Shown: positions 48,180-61,396, counted from the first letter of the stretch. The stretch is 64,000 bases of DNA from Rosa chinensis (GCF_002994745.2 NC_037089.1:77152347-77216346); one strand, 5' to 3'. Notes: generated by a model not told the origin, from the letters alone. Made by a program: numbers and translations.

Positions 48180-51100
48180 AATTCCCCCACACTTAGCTTT
48201 TGCTAGTCCCTTAGCAAAATCACACTAAGACACACACTAAGACTCAACGAAAATTAAAGACTCTACACGAACAAAGACTCTATTGCCCTTCAACATTTTG
48301 TCTCGGCAATCTCATTCTTTCACAACTCCAAGATTAGCACTTCACCAAGAATAAATGTTTAGGCATTCGAGAGTTAATTGAAACACATAATTTACACATA
48401 CACAAGTAGGACTTGGTTGTAACAATGGTGGTGGGTTCTGTTAAACATGTTTTAGACAAGTATGATTCATATCCTCACAAGGTATATCCACTCTTTCTTC
48501 TCTCAGAAATCAAGGCAATGCTTAAAAGCTTATAATCACTCATGTATATGTGAGAGAACATATTTAAAGGCATTCAAATAGCTCACATATATAAGAAACG
48601 AAAAGCACTTTGTGAATATAATTTTTTCAAAAGATCTCATGAATGATACTAACTACTTGCACAGATGGACCCAAGCCATAGGTTCAACTCTTGTAACTCA
48701 TCTCCACATCAAGGGCTGTCCCATCTTAAGGATCAAGAAGGTCTTCTCAAGGGTTGTAATGGGGCCATGGCTCTAGGTTTAAAGAAACGAAGGGTAAGGA
48801 TTTTAACAAAGTGTCCTAAAAACCTAGTAGAGCACATGTAGATGTAGAGACCTCAAGAAATCCACCAAGGCATTGCAAAAACGTCACTTTCCCTAGAGGT
48901 AACATAAAAGGGGACTAATGTCTTCATGTTGGGCCCAATCTTCATTGTAAACTTCCCTTGCACTATAGTGAAATGGACAAAGGCCAAATTTTTCTGTAGT
49001 GGGCCTTCAGTTCAAAGTAAACTCCAAAATCACTAAGTATGGGGGACTAAAATCCATTGACATTTCATTTTTTTCATTTTTTTTTTCTTTTTAGCCGTAC
49101 ACATTTTCTTTTCTTTCATTTTTTTTTTCGGCTTTCTCATATATTTTTTTTATGGACAAGTCTACCCCCACACTTGAACTTTCACCTCTTCTCACTCTTC
49201 ATCCTTAGCACCAAACCCGTGTAGTATGTCTCACAAGATAGCTCCACTAAGTTCTTAGAACAAAGGGTAAGGTCGTAACTATACTAAGCTTCATGGTTAA
49301 GGGTTTTAAGGGTGATGAATAAAAAGGCTCAATGTTGGCTCAAAGGGCTTATCTAAGGGGGGTCCCACAACGGGCACAAATAGGGACACAAGTTTATTTG
49401 GCAATGGTGATAATTCCTAGGGTGCCTCTATCCCTTCCAGAATCAGGGCCATGTATTGACAAACGTCTCAACAAGCACAAGAGCGAATTCTAGCATTCTC
49501 TAGTCCATCAAACTTAATCTATGGCAAGCAATCAATCAAATGAAGAATAATGAGATCGTCAAAATATCGCCAAGAAATTAAGAATATATTTCATTTATCA
49601 CTCCAAGAAAAAGGGACATGGCTCAAATATCTCACATGGGCTTTATGAATCAAAACTCATCTTAACATGCTTTATATTCTGTACCAAGGTACGAAATCCA
49701 TATCCACTACACATGCATACATTTTTCATATATCTCAATTAACCAAAGAATACCATGTTTAAAAATCATCTCAATCTTGTGATCCTCTTTTAGTCATGAT
49801 TTCAGAGATATAGAATCATCCTAGACAGTTGAAAGGGCATCCTAAGACTCAAAAATAAAAACAAAAGCAACGAAAATTTTTAAATTTTTGACATTTTTCA
49901 ATTTTTTTTTTTTGTATTTTTCAATATATGACTCAAAATAAAAGACTCAAATATAAATCCATTCCCCCACACTTAAATATTGCATTGTCCTCAATGTAAT
50001 CAATCATAAGCATGCAATGAAACAAGTAAGCATATAGGGATGAAATTTACGAAAAGACCTACTAAATTCAAAAAGAAAGATGAAAAGAGAGAGAAATAGG
50101 GAAGGAGAAATCAAATCTGCGTGTGTAGACTCCTTCACAACTACTTCTGAATTGGGTTGCCTCCCAAGCAGCGCTTGAGTTTAACGTCTTTCAGCCAGAC
50201 GGACCTCCACTAAATAAAGTTAGTGACTATACAATAAAAGAAATACAAATTAATGATTTATACAAAAAACGTCACTATTCACTAATCACTTTTTTTTTTT
50301 TTTTTTAGACAAGTATAATGTACATAATTTTACACAGAGACACAAGTACAAAATGTCACTATTCATGAGTTACTATTCACGAATTTACAAGTATAAAGAG
50401 AAGTATAAATTACAAACTATCCACAAACTTCACAAATATACCACGTAAGACGCTTATACAAATATAAAATGTACAAAACAACACAATTTACATGTGGAGG
50501 TTATGTTAAAGTGTATTATTATCTTTACAAATATAGTTAATATCTCAATTGATTACAAGTTGTAAGTCGAGCCCAATAGAAACCACTACTATTGGTGAGA
50601 TACGATCTAGGGATAGTCGCCTAGACATAAGTTGCTTTCCTTTGTTTCAGAAGGCTAGATGGCCAGATTAAGAGGTAAGTGAGAGGGAGGACTCATTTTG
50701 GTGACACTACGGAGGCTACTCCCTCATTGAGGTTTAGGCCCCTATTGGCTACTCCCACATTGTGGTTTACGCACAGTCTATAGTATCTCTGAGATCCAAT
50801 TTGAACCCATCACCCAGGGTCTCAACCTAAGACACCACCTATATGCCCCTTACTCAGCTGGGAAAGAACCCATGTGTTAGACAGTTCTCCAAATGCTAAT
50901 AAAGGTCGCCCTTAACCTCATAAGACCTTAGAAAGGCACTAATGAAGGGTTAAGGCCAATATTAACAAAAGGGCCCTTATCTACTCATACGATTTTACAC
51001 ACTTATAACAATCAAGAATTTAACAATATTTACAATTAAATCTTTACATTTCTTTTGTTTAACAAGATTAGACACATTTTGTACAAAAACTTTTACACAA

Positions 51101-51949
51101 GAAACCAACAAAACGTCACTATTTTTTTTCTTTTTTCTTTTTCTTCTCTTTTTTTTTTTTTCTTTTTTTTTCTTTTTACGAAAATACTTACAAATATTTC
51201 TATTCTTTCCTTTTCTTTACAATTATTTTCAACACTTAGGTACGGGAACATGGAGTCTCGATGTGCAATGGGACTGAAACAGCTACCCTTTTCAAGACTA
51301 TGTTTAATCCAATATACCTTAGTGAATCACAACATTTTCGTTTGTTATAAATATCATTGATTTCAAATTAAATTCCAAGTGGTAAATCAAGTGGACGTGC
51401 GGCCCAAGTATAGTCGTCTAGACACAAAGTCCCTCCTACATCCTTTGGGCAACCTTACTGAAATGGCCAGGTAGGGGAGGGCGACCACGAGAGACAAAAT
51501 CCATTTTGGCATGAGCTAAGCCCATTTGTAAGCACTTCTGGATTCAAAAACCGTCATGATCGTTGTCCCCTTCCTAGACACCATCCCACATAGGCTATAC
51601 TTACTTGGATGAAAAATGTCCTAAGTGTGAAGACAGTTCAATGAATGTTAATAAAGGCCGCCCTCAACCTTAAGGGACCTGGACTAGGTACCAATAAGGG
51701 GTTTAGGCCAATATTAATAAACACGACTTCACCTATTCCTTCTTTAATTTACAACCTACAATTAAAATTCGTGTTCCATAATATAAATAACAACCTAAGT
51801 AATTAATTAACTAATTAACTAACAATTAAGAGAATTACAAACAACTAACAAGTAATTTTTTTTTTTTTTTTTCGAACACACATATAAACAAAACAAATAT
51901 TCACAATATGACAAATGATTTTTCAATCCCCGGCAACGGCGCCAAAAAT
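48180..51949 (-). mobile_element. non-coding interior of the nested gypsy-type element
   Basis: No coding sequence. It includes the conserved minus-strand block GCGCTGCTTGGGAGGCAACC (complement near 50155-50174), common downstream of pol in plant gypsy elements. It also holds CCCCCACACTT blocks and two diverged direct units (about 50560-50985 and 51380-51725) with shared blocks GGTTAAGGCCAATATTAACA / GGTTTAGGCCAATATTAATA. Confidence 0.6.
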
Positions 51950-54149
51950 TGATGTCGCTCTTGGAAAGCGCACAATTTAACCCTGAAATACAAAATAATT
52001 AAAATGCAAAAACATAAAAATACAAATGGAATGCAAGAACAAGGATCAAAGTCGAAACTCATGATTAAAATTGATTCAAGTTCATCATTGTTCATCATAG
52101 TCATGCAAGAGGAGTTGATCATGTGAAACGTTCAAAAGCAAACAATTTCCCATATTTTACTTTCAATGCTAATTAACCTAAGCGAAAGCACCTAGATTAA
52201 TCCTATCAAACATGCAATCAAACCCTAGAAAGCTAGTCAATCATGTCATGTTTAACGCATTAAGCACCTAGAAAGGCTATCAACTCAAATGTGCAACTTA
52301 GTATGGAAAAGTCCACCTAATTGCAATCTTCTTTGATTAAATTCGGTTTTTGTACAAAACCTTTACTACTTATTGATTCAAGAACACAAAACCAAAAAGT
52401 TGATTCATGTTCTCAAATTCGTAGCACCAATTATATCAAAACCCTAAGTGTTTGCAACCACATAAGATTAAAATACAAAAGTTATCTATCATGCAAATTT
52501 AATCAAACACTCACACAAAAGCAACCATAAATCACAATATATGAATCTGAAAATTAACAATTAATCATAAAATTTCAGAAATCAATATTTGTTCAAACAT
52601 TTGTGTCAACTAAGGCATAACCAACGAAAATTACAAAGCAAAGGTTACAAGGAGAATCGGATTACACCGTGGATGAAGATGAGATGAATGAAGTGATGAA
52701 GTGGTCTCTTGAATTTCGAAAGCAATCTTCAAGGATGGTGATGGATGATGTGCACGGCTTGTCCTCTTCTTCCTTGGCCTTGCTTGCACTTCGTGGTTGC
52801 CCTAGAGGATGGAGAAGAGCACGGCTACGCTAGAGGTTTTTCTGATTTTTTTTCAAAGTGTAAAATGTAAAGAATCGAACTTGGGACCCAAAACGTTGAG
52901 AAGAGGGGAGGTTATATAGGGATCGGCCTCCTTGGTCTCCAAGCCGTGTATTTCTTCTTTATTTTCCATGGAATTAATCTGAAAATGCCACATAGTTTCC
53001 TCCAATGATAGCTTGCCAAATAAGCCCTATGATGTGGTCCAACCAATCATATAATTCCAATTTAATTCCCTAAATAATCTTGCCGAAATTCCATGGATAT
53101 ATTCTGATTTTATACATTAAATTCGGCCAAAACTCCTTTAGGGAATATAGGGATGAACCTAGACACGTTTTGAACCTTTTCTTGATGTCCACACTTCTTC
53201 TTTCCTTAAAACTCTCCCTATTTCTTCTCCCAACGTTTTCTTCTTGATTTTCTGATTTTTCTCACGGCAAACCCTAGTTTTCCTCTTGGCTTGGACGGCT
53301 AGGAGTCTTCTAGGGTTTATCTCTTGATTTATTTCCATAAAAATAACCCTAGAAAATCTCCCTAGAAAATCTCCACATATAATTCTGATTTTCACGCCAC
53401 TTTCCTTGTTTTTCTCTTGGCTTTGAACGGCAACATGATGTCTAGGGTATCTTCTTTTAATTTCTGATTTTCACGCCAACTTCCTTGTTTATCTCTTAGG
53501 ATTTTACGGCAACAACTCCCTAGGGTTTACTCTTTGCATCACAAACCCTAATTCCATGGGCTTTTATGGGCCTTTAATCCAATTGCCGAAAATCCACTTC
53601 ATTCTTGAGAGTTTTTGGGCCTCCATGCGCCACCTTTATGCCATGTCATCATCTAGAGTCTTCAAGAAGCTTCTCTCATGCCATGTCACTTCATTAATTC
53701 GATCTCCATTCTTGGTTGGCTCAAGAGTCTTGTTTTGGCAAGCTTTCCTTTTCTGGACAGGGTTTCCTGGTTGGACCAGGAAAGCTCCATTTCTTCATTT
53801 ATGCTCATTTGTGCTTCCCTTTGTACTTCATCTTGTCTCCCTCCAACGTTGGCTAGCTTCTCTCTCCATTTGTGAGCTCATTTCAGCTCATTTATTCCAA
53901 AGTCCTGAAAATAGAAACTGTTACCAAAAATAGAAACTTTCCTAAAATGAAAAACGGAAACTTTCCTAAACTGAAAATGGGAAACTTTCTAAAAAAGAAA
54001 AATAGAAACTACAAAAATGGAAACTGCCTATAAATAGGAACTTTCCCATTCAAAGAATGGAAACTTTCCTAAACAGGGTTTTATTAAGGAAATAACGCAG
54101 AAAATGTAGGGAAATGCAGTTAAAACGTCGCATTAAAATGCTCCTATCA
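51950..54149 (-). repeat. 5' LTR of the nested gypsy-type element
   Basis: 2.2 kb, next to the primer site. A block of several tens of bases near its start has been lost compared with the other LTR, and its 52916-53450 part is rearranged, with a duplicated CCCTAGAAAATCTCC motif. Confidence 0.88.
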
Positions 54150-54154
54150 TAGAG

Positions 54155-54690
54155 AGATAATGGATTCAGACCCATCACACACCAGGAACACCGCCAACAC
54201 TGGCATGCTTCCACTATCCCCATCCCAAAACGACATGTGTTTTGGAAGGTTTTGTTGATGTTGGGTATCTCTCTGACCCACACAAAGGTCATTCCCAAAC
54301 TGGTTAAGTGTTCACCATGGGAAAAGACCGTGATATCTTGGAGGTATACAGAACAGACCTTAGTCGCTATATCTTCGAATAATGCAGAGATTCTTGCTCT
54401 TCACGAAGTGGTTTGTGAATGTATATGGATTAGATCCATAATTACGCATGTTCGAACAATTGTGGTTTGAAGTCTACCACAGATGAGCCTACGAGCATTT
54501 AAGAAAATGCTGCTTGTTTTGAATAAAGAAGCAAATGCTACATCAAAAGAGACAACACTAAGCATAATCAGAAACAACAAACTCTCCTCAAGATCAAAGT
54601 GAACTAGGTTCAATCTGAGGACAGTACGGCAGACTTGCTCACTAAGTCATTGCCTAAATTCCACTTTCGAGAAACATGTTAGTAGCATCG
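54155..54690 (+). pseudogene. copia RNase H remnant
   Basis: Resumes the copia pol after the nested element. It reads VISWRYTEQTLVAISSNNAE and ILALHEVVCECIWIRSIITH, the C-terminal RNase H block of Ty1/copia pol (QT..A.SS..AE..A..EA..E..WLR). Stops follow. Confidence 0.75.
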
Positions 54691-54911
54691 TTTGCGGAAG
54701 TTATCCGAACTCCAATGACCGTAGTCGTTAGGGGGAGATGCAGACGTCAGGGGGAGGTGTCTACATGTATGGTCTCGAAACGTGAAGGGTGTGTTGTGCT
54801 TTTTTTCCCCTTCAACCGAGGTTATTTTTGTCCCACTGAGTTTTTGTTACTCGGGAAGGTTTTTAATGAGGCAACGAGATGAGCACCACGTTTGGTCGAC
54901 ACAAGGGGGAG

Positions 54912-55144
54912 TGTTCAAATAAATCCAGATTATGTGTCTGACCCAAACTCGAGGTTACTTGCTCCAATTGAAATAAGATTTATATTAGAGATACTCTCGG
55001 AGAATCTTAGGAGATATCAAATCAATGTACGATTATGTTTTCATGTACAACTCTATCTCTATGCTTGTAATCCTCTATATAAAGAGGCCCTATTATCAAT
55101 GAAAGTACGACTCAACTCTCTCCCAATTCAGTTTTCCTTAAACA
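54912..55144 (+). repeat. 3' LTR of the copia element
   Basis: About 233 bp, preceded directly by the polypurine tract. Several point differences from the 5' LTR show the insertion is not recent. Confidence 0.85.
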
Positions 55145-56090
55145 ATATTTAGTTTGTTGGAGACTTTCTTATTTTTCTGAATTCATCATACAAGAAACAA
55201 ACTTTGGAAGACATCTGAATTGTGTTGGAAACTTATAGAAAAATATTGCTTGCATTCCTCAAAAGCAATTATGCACTTGCAAGCATCTGAATGGAGCTTG
55301 ACTCCGCTTCCCTAAAAAAAAAAAACAATAAAAAAATAAAAAAATTATGCACTCGTCTCTTGCTTCTCAAAAAAATATATATATACTTTTTCAATCTCAT
55401 ATACATTATGTAATTTACCAAATTGTGGCTTATTTGACATTATCTTATAACTATTAAAGTGCAGCAATCAGTTAATCACTACATGACCTTTCAATATCAA
55501 AATTTTAAAACATTTGAAAAAAATTCAGAAGACATAGGCAGAGCCAGGAATTCAAAACTAGCGGGGCCAAACAAATATGACTGAATTGGACTTTGTATTC
55601 ATGTTGTATTTTTCATTTAAAATGAAGTATCAATTTTAAATTGTTTTATGTTCTCATATCCAATTAATTTTTTATTTATAAATCTTTCCAATCATATAAG
55701 GATTAATCTATACCAAACATTGAAATTATAATAATAAAAGTAAAGTAAATAATTGAGGAAATTGATTTTTTGTTTCTTTATTGAGACTGAATTTGATCAG
55801 GGGTGAGGTAGCAAGTCACCTCGATCACATTAGCGAATTAGTAACACACCTACCCAGTCAATATTTGGATCAATGTCCACAAGGGTATTCCAGCAAATTT
55901 AGACTAATCCTCCACCACAAGCGCAAGAACCCGAAGACCCTCAAACCTGCTGGCCACAAATTGGTGGGAGTTGGGACTCAAAGGCTAAATATGAGGGTTT
56001 CATGCTAGGCCGCTTGACCAGCCTTACTAGATGCACCATGTAATTTTGAGATTGAATTTAAGTAGAGTATCAAAAAATAAGTTTTCTTAA
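55145..56090. other. spacer, no gene seen
   Basis: AT-rich. GGCAGAGCCAGGAATTC near 55537 resembles one hAT terminus but no partner end was found. Confidence 0.4.
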
Positions 56091-56159
56091 TTAATTGGAT
56101 CAATACACCATAGGAGGGAGAGAGAGAGAGAAGGGGGGTGGGACAAGGCACAATTTCTT

Positions 56160-56625
56160 TGTTTCCAAAGCAATTAACAATGGAGATTGGGTTTGTGGTT
56201 TTTCTGCCAATCTTGGTGTAGGAGAAATATTTGTAGCTGAATTATGGGTATTGTGTATTGATTTGAAAATGGCTTTAGGACGAAATGTTACCCATATTAT
56301 GGTTGAGTCTGATTCTTCTCTTGTAGTTAATCTAGTTAAAAGAGAGTGGGATGATACCCATCCCCTCTATGACATCATCACAATTTGCAAAATTCTTTGG
56401 TTGAGGAATTGGAATTGCACGATAATGCATATCTATTGAGAATGTAACATGTTTACAAATAATTTAGCACAATTTGGACATACTTTAGAACAGCACTTTT
56501 TTAAAGAACCACCTGATTGTACCAAGAAGATAAAGATGGTCTAATGAGACCGAGACCAAGACTTGTTCTTGCTTAATTAGTTTTTCAAGCTTTTAGCCCT
56601 CCTTGTAACCAAAAAATAAAAACAA
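56160..56625 (+). pseudogene. LINE RNase H remnant
   Basis: Reads AELWVLCIDLKMALGRNVTH and MVESDSSLVVNLVKREW, the RNase H (RVT_3) fold with E and D of the active site. After a stop, NNLAQFGHTLEQHFFKEPP matches the usual LINE C-terminus. An A-rich end (near 56610) follows. It is a separate, more truncated LINE than the one at 34641. Confidence 0.75.
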
Positions 56626-57750
56626 ACATTTGACCCATAAATTATACTAATTTGTTTCTCGCAGTCCCTTGACTTCGCCACCGGAGCAAAGAAGTTTCAA
56701 CCGAGGGTGCATGGACAAATATTCTCAATATATGGTCGTAGTCCACAGATCAATTGTATGAAAGCCTTGTATGAAATAAGTAAAAACGAGGACCTACAAA
56801 TTCTGGAGTCTGGAGACCAAAACGAGTGAGGAATTCGTAGTGAAATTAAAGAGGGGACCCAGAGAATGAGGTTTTCCATTTCATATTTTCTGCTGTTGGC
56901 TTTTGGGTCTTGAGAAAGATAAATTGACATTGATTTTCTGCTGTTGGCTCTTGGGGCTTGAAAGTGATAAATTGATATTGATTCTTCATTGACCAGACAA
57001 ACGTGATTCAAACCATGTGAGACCAAAATCCAATTCACACGTGCTCTTCTGTATATGTGAACCCTCGGACCAACTCGCTTGTTTAAACTAATTAATGGAA
57101 AGCTACTTGTGATTAATCAAACTCCCATCAACAGTTTCTGCATCATCAGCAAACCTTGATTCCGCACGCAGCTCTCGCGTCGTCATATATACGTGTGTAA
57201 TGTGTATAAATGTTCCAATTATAAATATGTATCTTAACAAAGCCTTCGAGATTGTTCAATAGCTACCCTTTGACTTTAATAAGCTCTCAGTTATAAGAAA
57301 ACAAATTAGCGAGTTGAACTAGGTAGACACTAGACAACGATTTCATCCTCCATAATGTGTTAAAAGAATAAAAAAAACATACAAATAGAGACAATAACCT
57401 TTTTGAAAATTAGTATGAAAAAACAAAAATACCATTCGCACAATTCTCATGAAAGTTGTGATTATCCTGATTCAAGGCTCATCTAGTATTGTTCAAGTAA
57501 AAAGCATATGCACTCAATAATACTCGGTAAAATGTTAATCACAACCATTTCTTTCTAGAAATCAAAGAATTTCTATTAAGATTCTAAAAGCTTATTGTAA
57601 AAGTACAAATTGCTTCTTGACCAAGACACCAAGTCGACTAGGAGCTGGTCATAAAAGTATTTTCAATAATAAACTTGTTAAGTGACACCAAAGACACTTT
57701 TCATTATCTCATATAGCATCTTATTTCTAAACCAAAAAAAAAAAATTGAG
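56626..57750. other. spacer, no gene seen
   Basis: AT-rich intergenic DNA. An imperfect direct repeat (about 60 bp) around 56875-56975 holds TTTTCTGCTGTTGGCT twice. Confidence 0.45.
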
Positions 57751-58031
57751 GACACGTTTATTTACTTGGAATGGAATGGAATGATTACGGAGTAAAAACA
57801 CTCATGTGTTTATTAACACATACGTGTTTACTAACACATGAAGGAATCAGAATTTATGTAGGTCCCACCTATTTATCAGGAATTGATTCCTGAATATTCA
57901 GGAATTTGATTACGAAGGGGGGAGATGGGTTTAGGAATCAATCATCCGGAAACAATACCGATTCCTTTCTTCTCTCATTCTATTTGTCTCCGATTCATAA
58001 TTGTTTTCCATTCCAATTAAGTAAACGTGTC
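57751..58031. mobile_element. MITE with 25-bp inverted ends
   Basis: Ends GACACGTTTATTTACTTGGA and the complement of GACACGTTTACTTAATTGGA. The body has several GGAATNNATTCC-like inversions. It is 281 bp with no ORF. The target duplication is not evident, so the superfamily is open. Confidence 0.65.
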
Positions 58032-58698
58032 ATGAACTTAAAACCTTATTTAATATTATTGGCTTAAAACGTTTAAAAAAAAATCAGACAATTAATATCC
58101 ATGTGACAGTTAATCATATTATTTAAAAGTTAGTTGGTTAGCTGATTTGGTCAGCTAGATGCTTCACCATCACATATGAACAACGAAGCTGCCGGGGAGC
58201 AAAGTCCTTCACCGCTGACAATATCTTGTCGTGCTTGTCGAAATGTACATATAACGTTATGGTTTATGTTGCTTTACCGGCGCCTAAATCCTAAGCCACA
58301 TATTTTGCGGCACCCTTTCCCAGTCAGCCTTGAAAACAAAAGCATCATGTTATACCATGTTATATCCGCAGGATGCAAGACTCTACATGTAGAAAAGGTC
58401 CGTTGACCTTGTGGAGCCAAAGTACAGTAACAGTGTAACTCATGAATCATGGCTAGGTGGCTAGCTACCTCGTCATGTCATGAAGGTATTGGGGCACATA
58501 AACAAATCACATGGTGATGATGCTGTTTGCATGTTGTGGGATAAGTACGTGGAAGCTGCTAGCATCGAATCGATGGGTGTGGGTTTCCTTGAAGCTGGCT
58601 ATATTATACTCGTGTTAATTAATATTAATCTTTTGCTACTTTGCTACTAAATAGACTGACCAGTCAGTCAAGTCAGTACGATCATCCACAAGAGTTCA
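58032..58698. other. spacer upstream of duplicate B
   Basis: No gene supported. It does not match the DNA upstream of duplicate A, so the duplication starts at 58699. Confidence 0.5.
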
Positions 58699-58898
58699 CA
58701 TAAAACCCTGGTGACTTTCATTGAATCTTCTTTTATTCGTGGAGAAGAGGGACCCATGCCTCTTGAAGCATATTATAGGCCTTCTTGGTTTTGTTCCAGT
58801 GCCAGTAAACTAATCTGACAGTGACCCCAAAAGAAAAATAATCCATGCAGTGTAATATCTTAATAATTTATGTTTGTGAAACACGTTTTTGGGAATGA

Positions 58899-58908
58899 TA
58901 TAAATAAG
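58899..58908 (+). promoter_or_regulatory. TATA box of MYB gene B
   Basis: TATAAATAAG at the same distance from the ATG as in copy A, in an almost identical proximal promoter. Confidence 0.7.
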
Positions 58909-59042
58909 TGAGGGGTTCAACTTCAGCCAGAAGTACCTCTACAAGTACAACTCGGAGCTCAGAGTTGAGAGAGCAAGAGAGACACAGAGAAATTTAAGAG
59001 GGTTCGTTCATCGATCACTAAGAAGAAGAAAAATAGAGAAAG

Positions 59043-59960
59043 ATGGTGAGAACTCCTTGCTGTGATGAAAGGGGAATGAAGAAAGGTACATGGACTCCGG
59101 AGGAAGATAGGAAGCTCATAGCTTATGTTACTAGGTATGGCTGCTGGAATTGGCGCCAACTTCCCAAGTTTGCTGGTGAGTATTTAGTTATAGACATAAC
59201 CATATCTAGATCACTAATTGAGTCCATAAATTTGTAATTAGATATGAGAATCGATCGAATTGGGTTTCTGTTGCTAATCAGTTTTCATTTCCTTCTTTAA
59301 TTAGGGCTTTCAAGGTGTGGGAAGAGTTGCAGGCTGAGGTGGCTGAATTACTTGAGGCCGAACATCAAGAGAGGAAACTACACCAGTGAAGAAGAGGAAA
59401 TAATAATCAGACTTCACGAAAAGCTGGGGAACAAATGGTCTGCGATTGCGGCACAGCTTCAGGGAAGAACTGACAATGAGGTTAAGAATCACTGGCACAC
59501 AAACCTCAAGAAACGCTTAATGATGAACAAGCACAAGGCCTCCTCAGTTTCAATCACACACGATGATCATCATGAAGAAGTAGTACCGAAATCATCGGAT
59601 CTGCCAAAGACTACTGCTCCTGCTGATTTCGCAAATGCAGAAACTACTGTTGATCAAATTCCCCAAATTGATTATCTTGATTACCCAGAACTGTGGTCGC
59701 CACAGCCTTCATCGAGTGAGGTCTCGTCCATGACCAGCGATACTGCGGTTGCAATTACTGCCGCAGATGGTTTGGTTGTGGAGGACAATGCTACTTCAGC
59801 TGCCATGGGAACAATTTATGGAGATTTCGGCGATAATTTCTGGACAGAACCATTTCTGGCTGATAATTCCTACAACACAAGTGGTTTTTATACACCCTTG
59901 ATGGAGCCTGAATTTCTGTATCCACCATTTGATGGAGATTTCTTGTACGGAGCAACATGA
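59043..59960 (+). CDS. R2R3-MYB transcription factor, copy B (2 exons)
   Basis: Exons 59043-59175 and 59305-59960 give 262 residues. R2 and R3 are as in copy A (three Trp in R2; Tyr then two Trp in R3), with few domain changes (V/M in GVKK, S/P in QLSK, N/S in YTNEE). About 14 substitutions separate the proteins, mostly in the C-terminal half, including two V-to-E changes that make B more acidic. B retains FGD before DNFWTEPF and the ending DFLYGAT. Those stretches are missing in A through 9-bp and 15-bp deletions, so B is probably the ancestral form. It resembles subgroup 2 (MYB13/14/15-like), a nuclear stress or metabolism regulator by inference. Confidence 0.94.
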
Positions 59961-61396
59961 TTAGGGGTTTACTAAAGATTTCAATTTTATATGTGCTTTT
60001 GAAGTATTAAGATGGAAACGCCCAAGTCATCAAAAGAATAATAAAATTGGAAATAGCTTAGTATTTAGTTCTGATAAATCACAATTTTGTTTTGATATGA
60101 TCTCTTCTAAACATTCAATATATATCAAGGTATTATATGGATCGATTGTAGATATCCTACGATATCTTCTCCCATCTTTCTTTTCTAAATGCATGCTTGT
60201 GATGATTTCTATGTTAAGTCCAAATCTACTCTCCCTTTTGTTTGTCTCTTCATATATAATTTGCATATGATCCATCTTTATTAACAAGATACGAACTTGT
60301 TTAGTGATTTGTATGCTATGGGTGTTTTAGATTCTTTCTCCTTATTCAAGCCTTTGTCTTGCCAAGTATCTCTAACGTGGTAGATTTTGCTTTTATGCAC
60401 ATCTTATCGAGTTCTTTCCTCACATTAGCAATGAAATTTCTATCAAATCTGAAACAATTAGACACAACATTTCTTATGTTATAGTTAAGAGCTGTCATGT
60501 ATATGCTATATAGAAAACAAAATTAGAGGCATAATTTAGTCCTTGTTCTGATGAGTCATATGATTCAGATAATTAACTCATCTAAATTTTTATTTATTTT
60601 AGGATTCAATATTGACATTAGGGCGATAATGTTGGATCCAATAAAATCAAGAAAAATATTTCTCAATTAGATACTAGTTGGTCTGTTGTCTCTAAACTTC
60701 CAAATGCTACAAGCATTTGATGAGTTTGGATGATACTAATTGCAGCATCATGCTAAACTTTTTCAAGTCAGGATTTATGTAACTACCTACTTTAGACGGT
60801 CATTTACACATCAATATGCTATTTTCGAAAAATACAGGCTGAGTTGAGTTGAGTCGGAAGAATAACAAATTAAAAAGATTAAGAAGTTCCTATATATAGG
60901 ATCCTCTCCTCCTAATGATTTGCAGTTAGTAATAACAAAATTCTCGCTGCTTAATTACCATCTGGGAATGTACTTTTAATAATATACAGTGACCCTAGAA
61001 GAAAACAAAACCACACAATTGACGACTAAAAACCTTCCAGAGATGAGTTTATTGACCTAAAATTTTTTCAAAAATACTAACCTTGCTGACGTAGATATCC
61101 CTCTCAAGTCCCAAGTCTTAATAAAATCTCCATGGCATACGTATAGTCACTATCAGGATAGATGGTATCTTGACCGAGCCCGTATATATAACTTCAGCGT
61201 ACAGCCATCCTAATTGATCAATGATTTAATTTATATAGTAATGAAACGATGAATAACATATCCATACGCGTGAATTATATACGCATGTGATTCACACTAT
61301 ATAATTAGCACTACTTTAATCTCCCCCATACATGGGCTTCCTGGAAACCCTTGTAAATGATCTAAACCTTGTCCTGGAGCGGGTTTTAGGAAACGT

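Larger units (their letters stand above)
45873..54149 (-). mobile_element. non-coding gypsy-type element (LARD) nested in the copia element
   Basis: LTRs at 45873-48179 and 51950-54149 (on the + strand TGATGTCGCTC...CTCCTATCA) and perfect 5-bp target duplications TAGAG at 45868-45872 and 54150-54154. On the minus strand the primer site TGGCGCCGTTGCCGGGGA (complement of 51927-51944) lies just inside the right LTR, and a polypurine tract AGTGTGGGGGAAT lies inside the left LTR. It is therefore inserted antisense to the host copia element. The 3.8-kb interior has no gag or pol. The GGCGCCGTTGCCGGGGA primer site is used by Athila/Tat-type gypsy elements; the lineage is inference. Confidence 0.9.
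40422..55144 (+). mobile_element. Ty1/copia retrotransposon, split by a nested element
   Basis: 5' LTR 40422-40657 and 3' LTR 54912-55144 share GGTTACTTGCTC, ATGTACGATTATGTTT, CTATATAAAGAGGCC and the end TTTTCCTT(G/A)AACA. A primer site (TTATCAGCACG) follows the 5' LTR and a polypurine tract (ACAAGGGGGAG, 54901-54911) precedes the 3' LTR. ATAT occurs on both outer sides, a trace of the 5-bp target duplication. Without the 8.3-kb nested element its length is about 6.4 kb. The gag-pol frame is full of stops and gaps. Confidence 0.85.

Noticed and set aside
55537..55570. hAT-like terminus GGCAGAGCCAGG
   Set aside because: Single end only, no partner and no target duplication.
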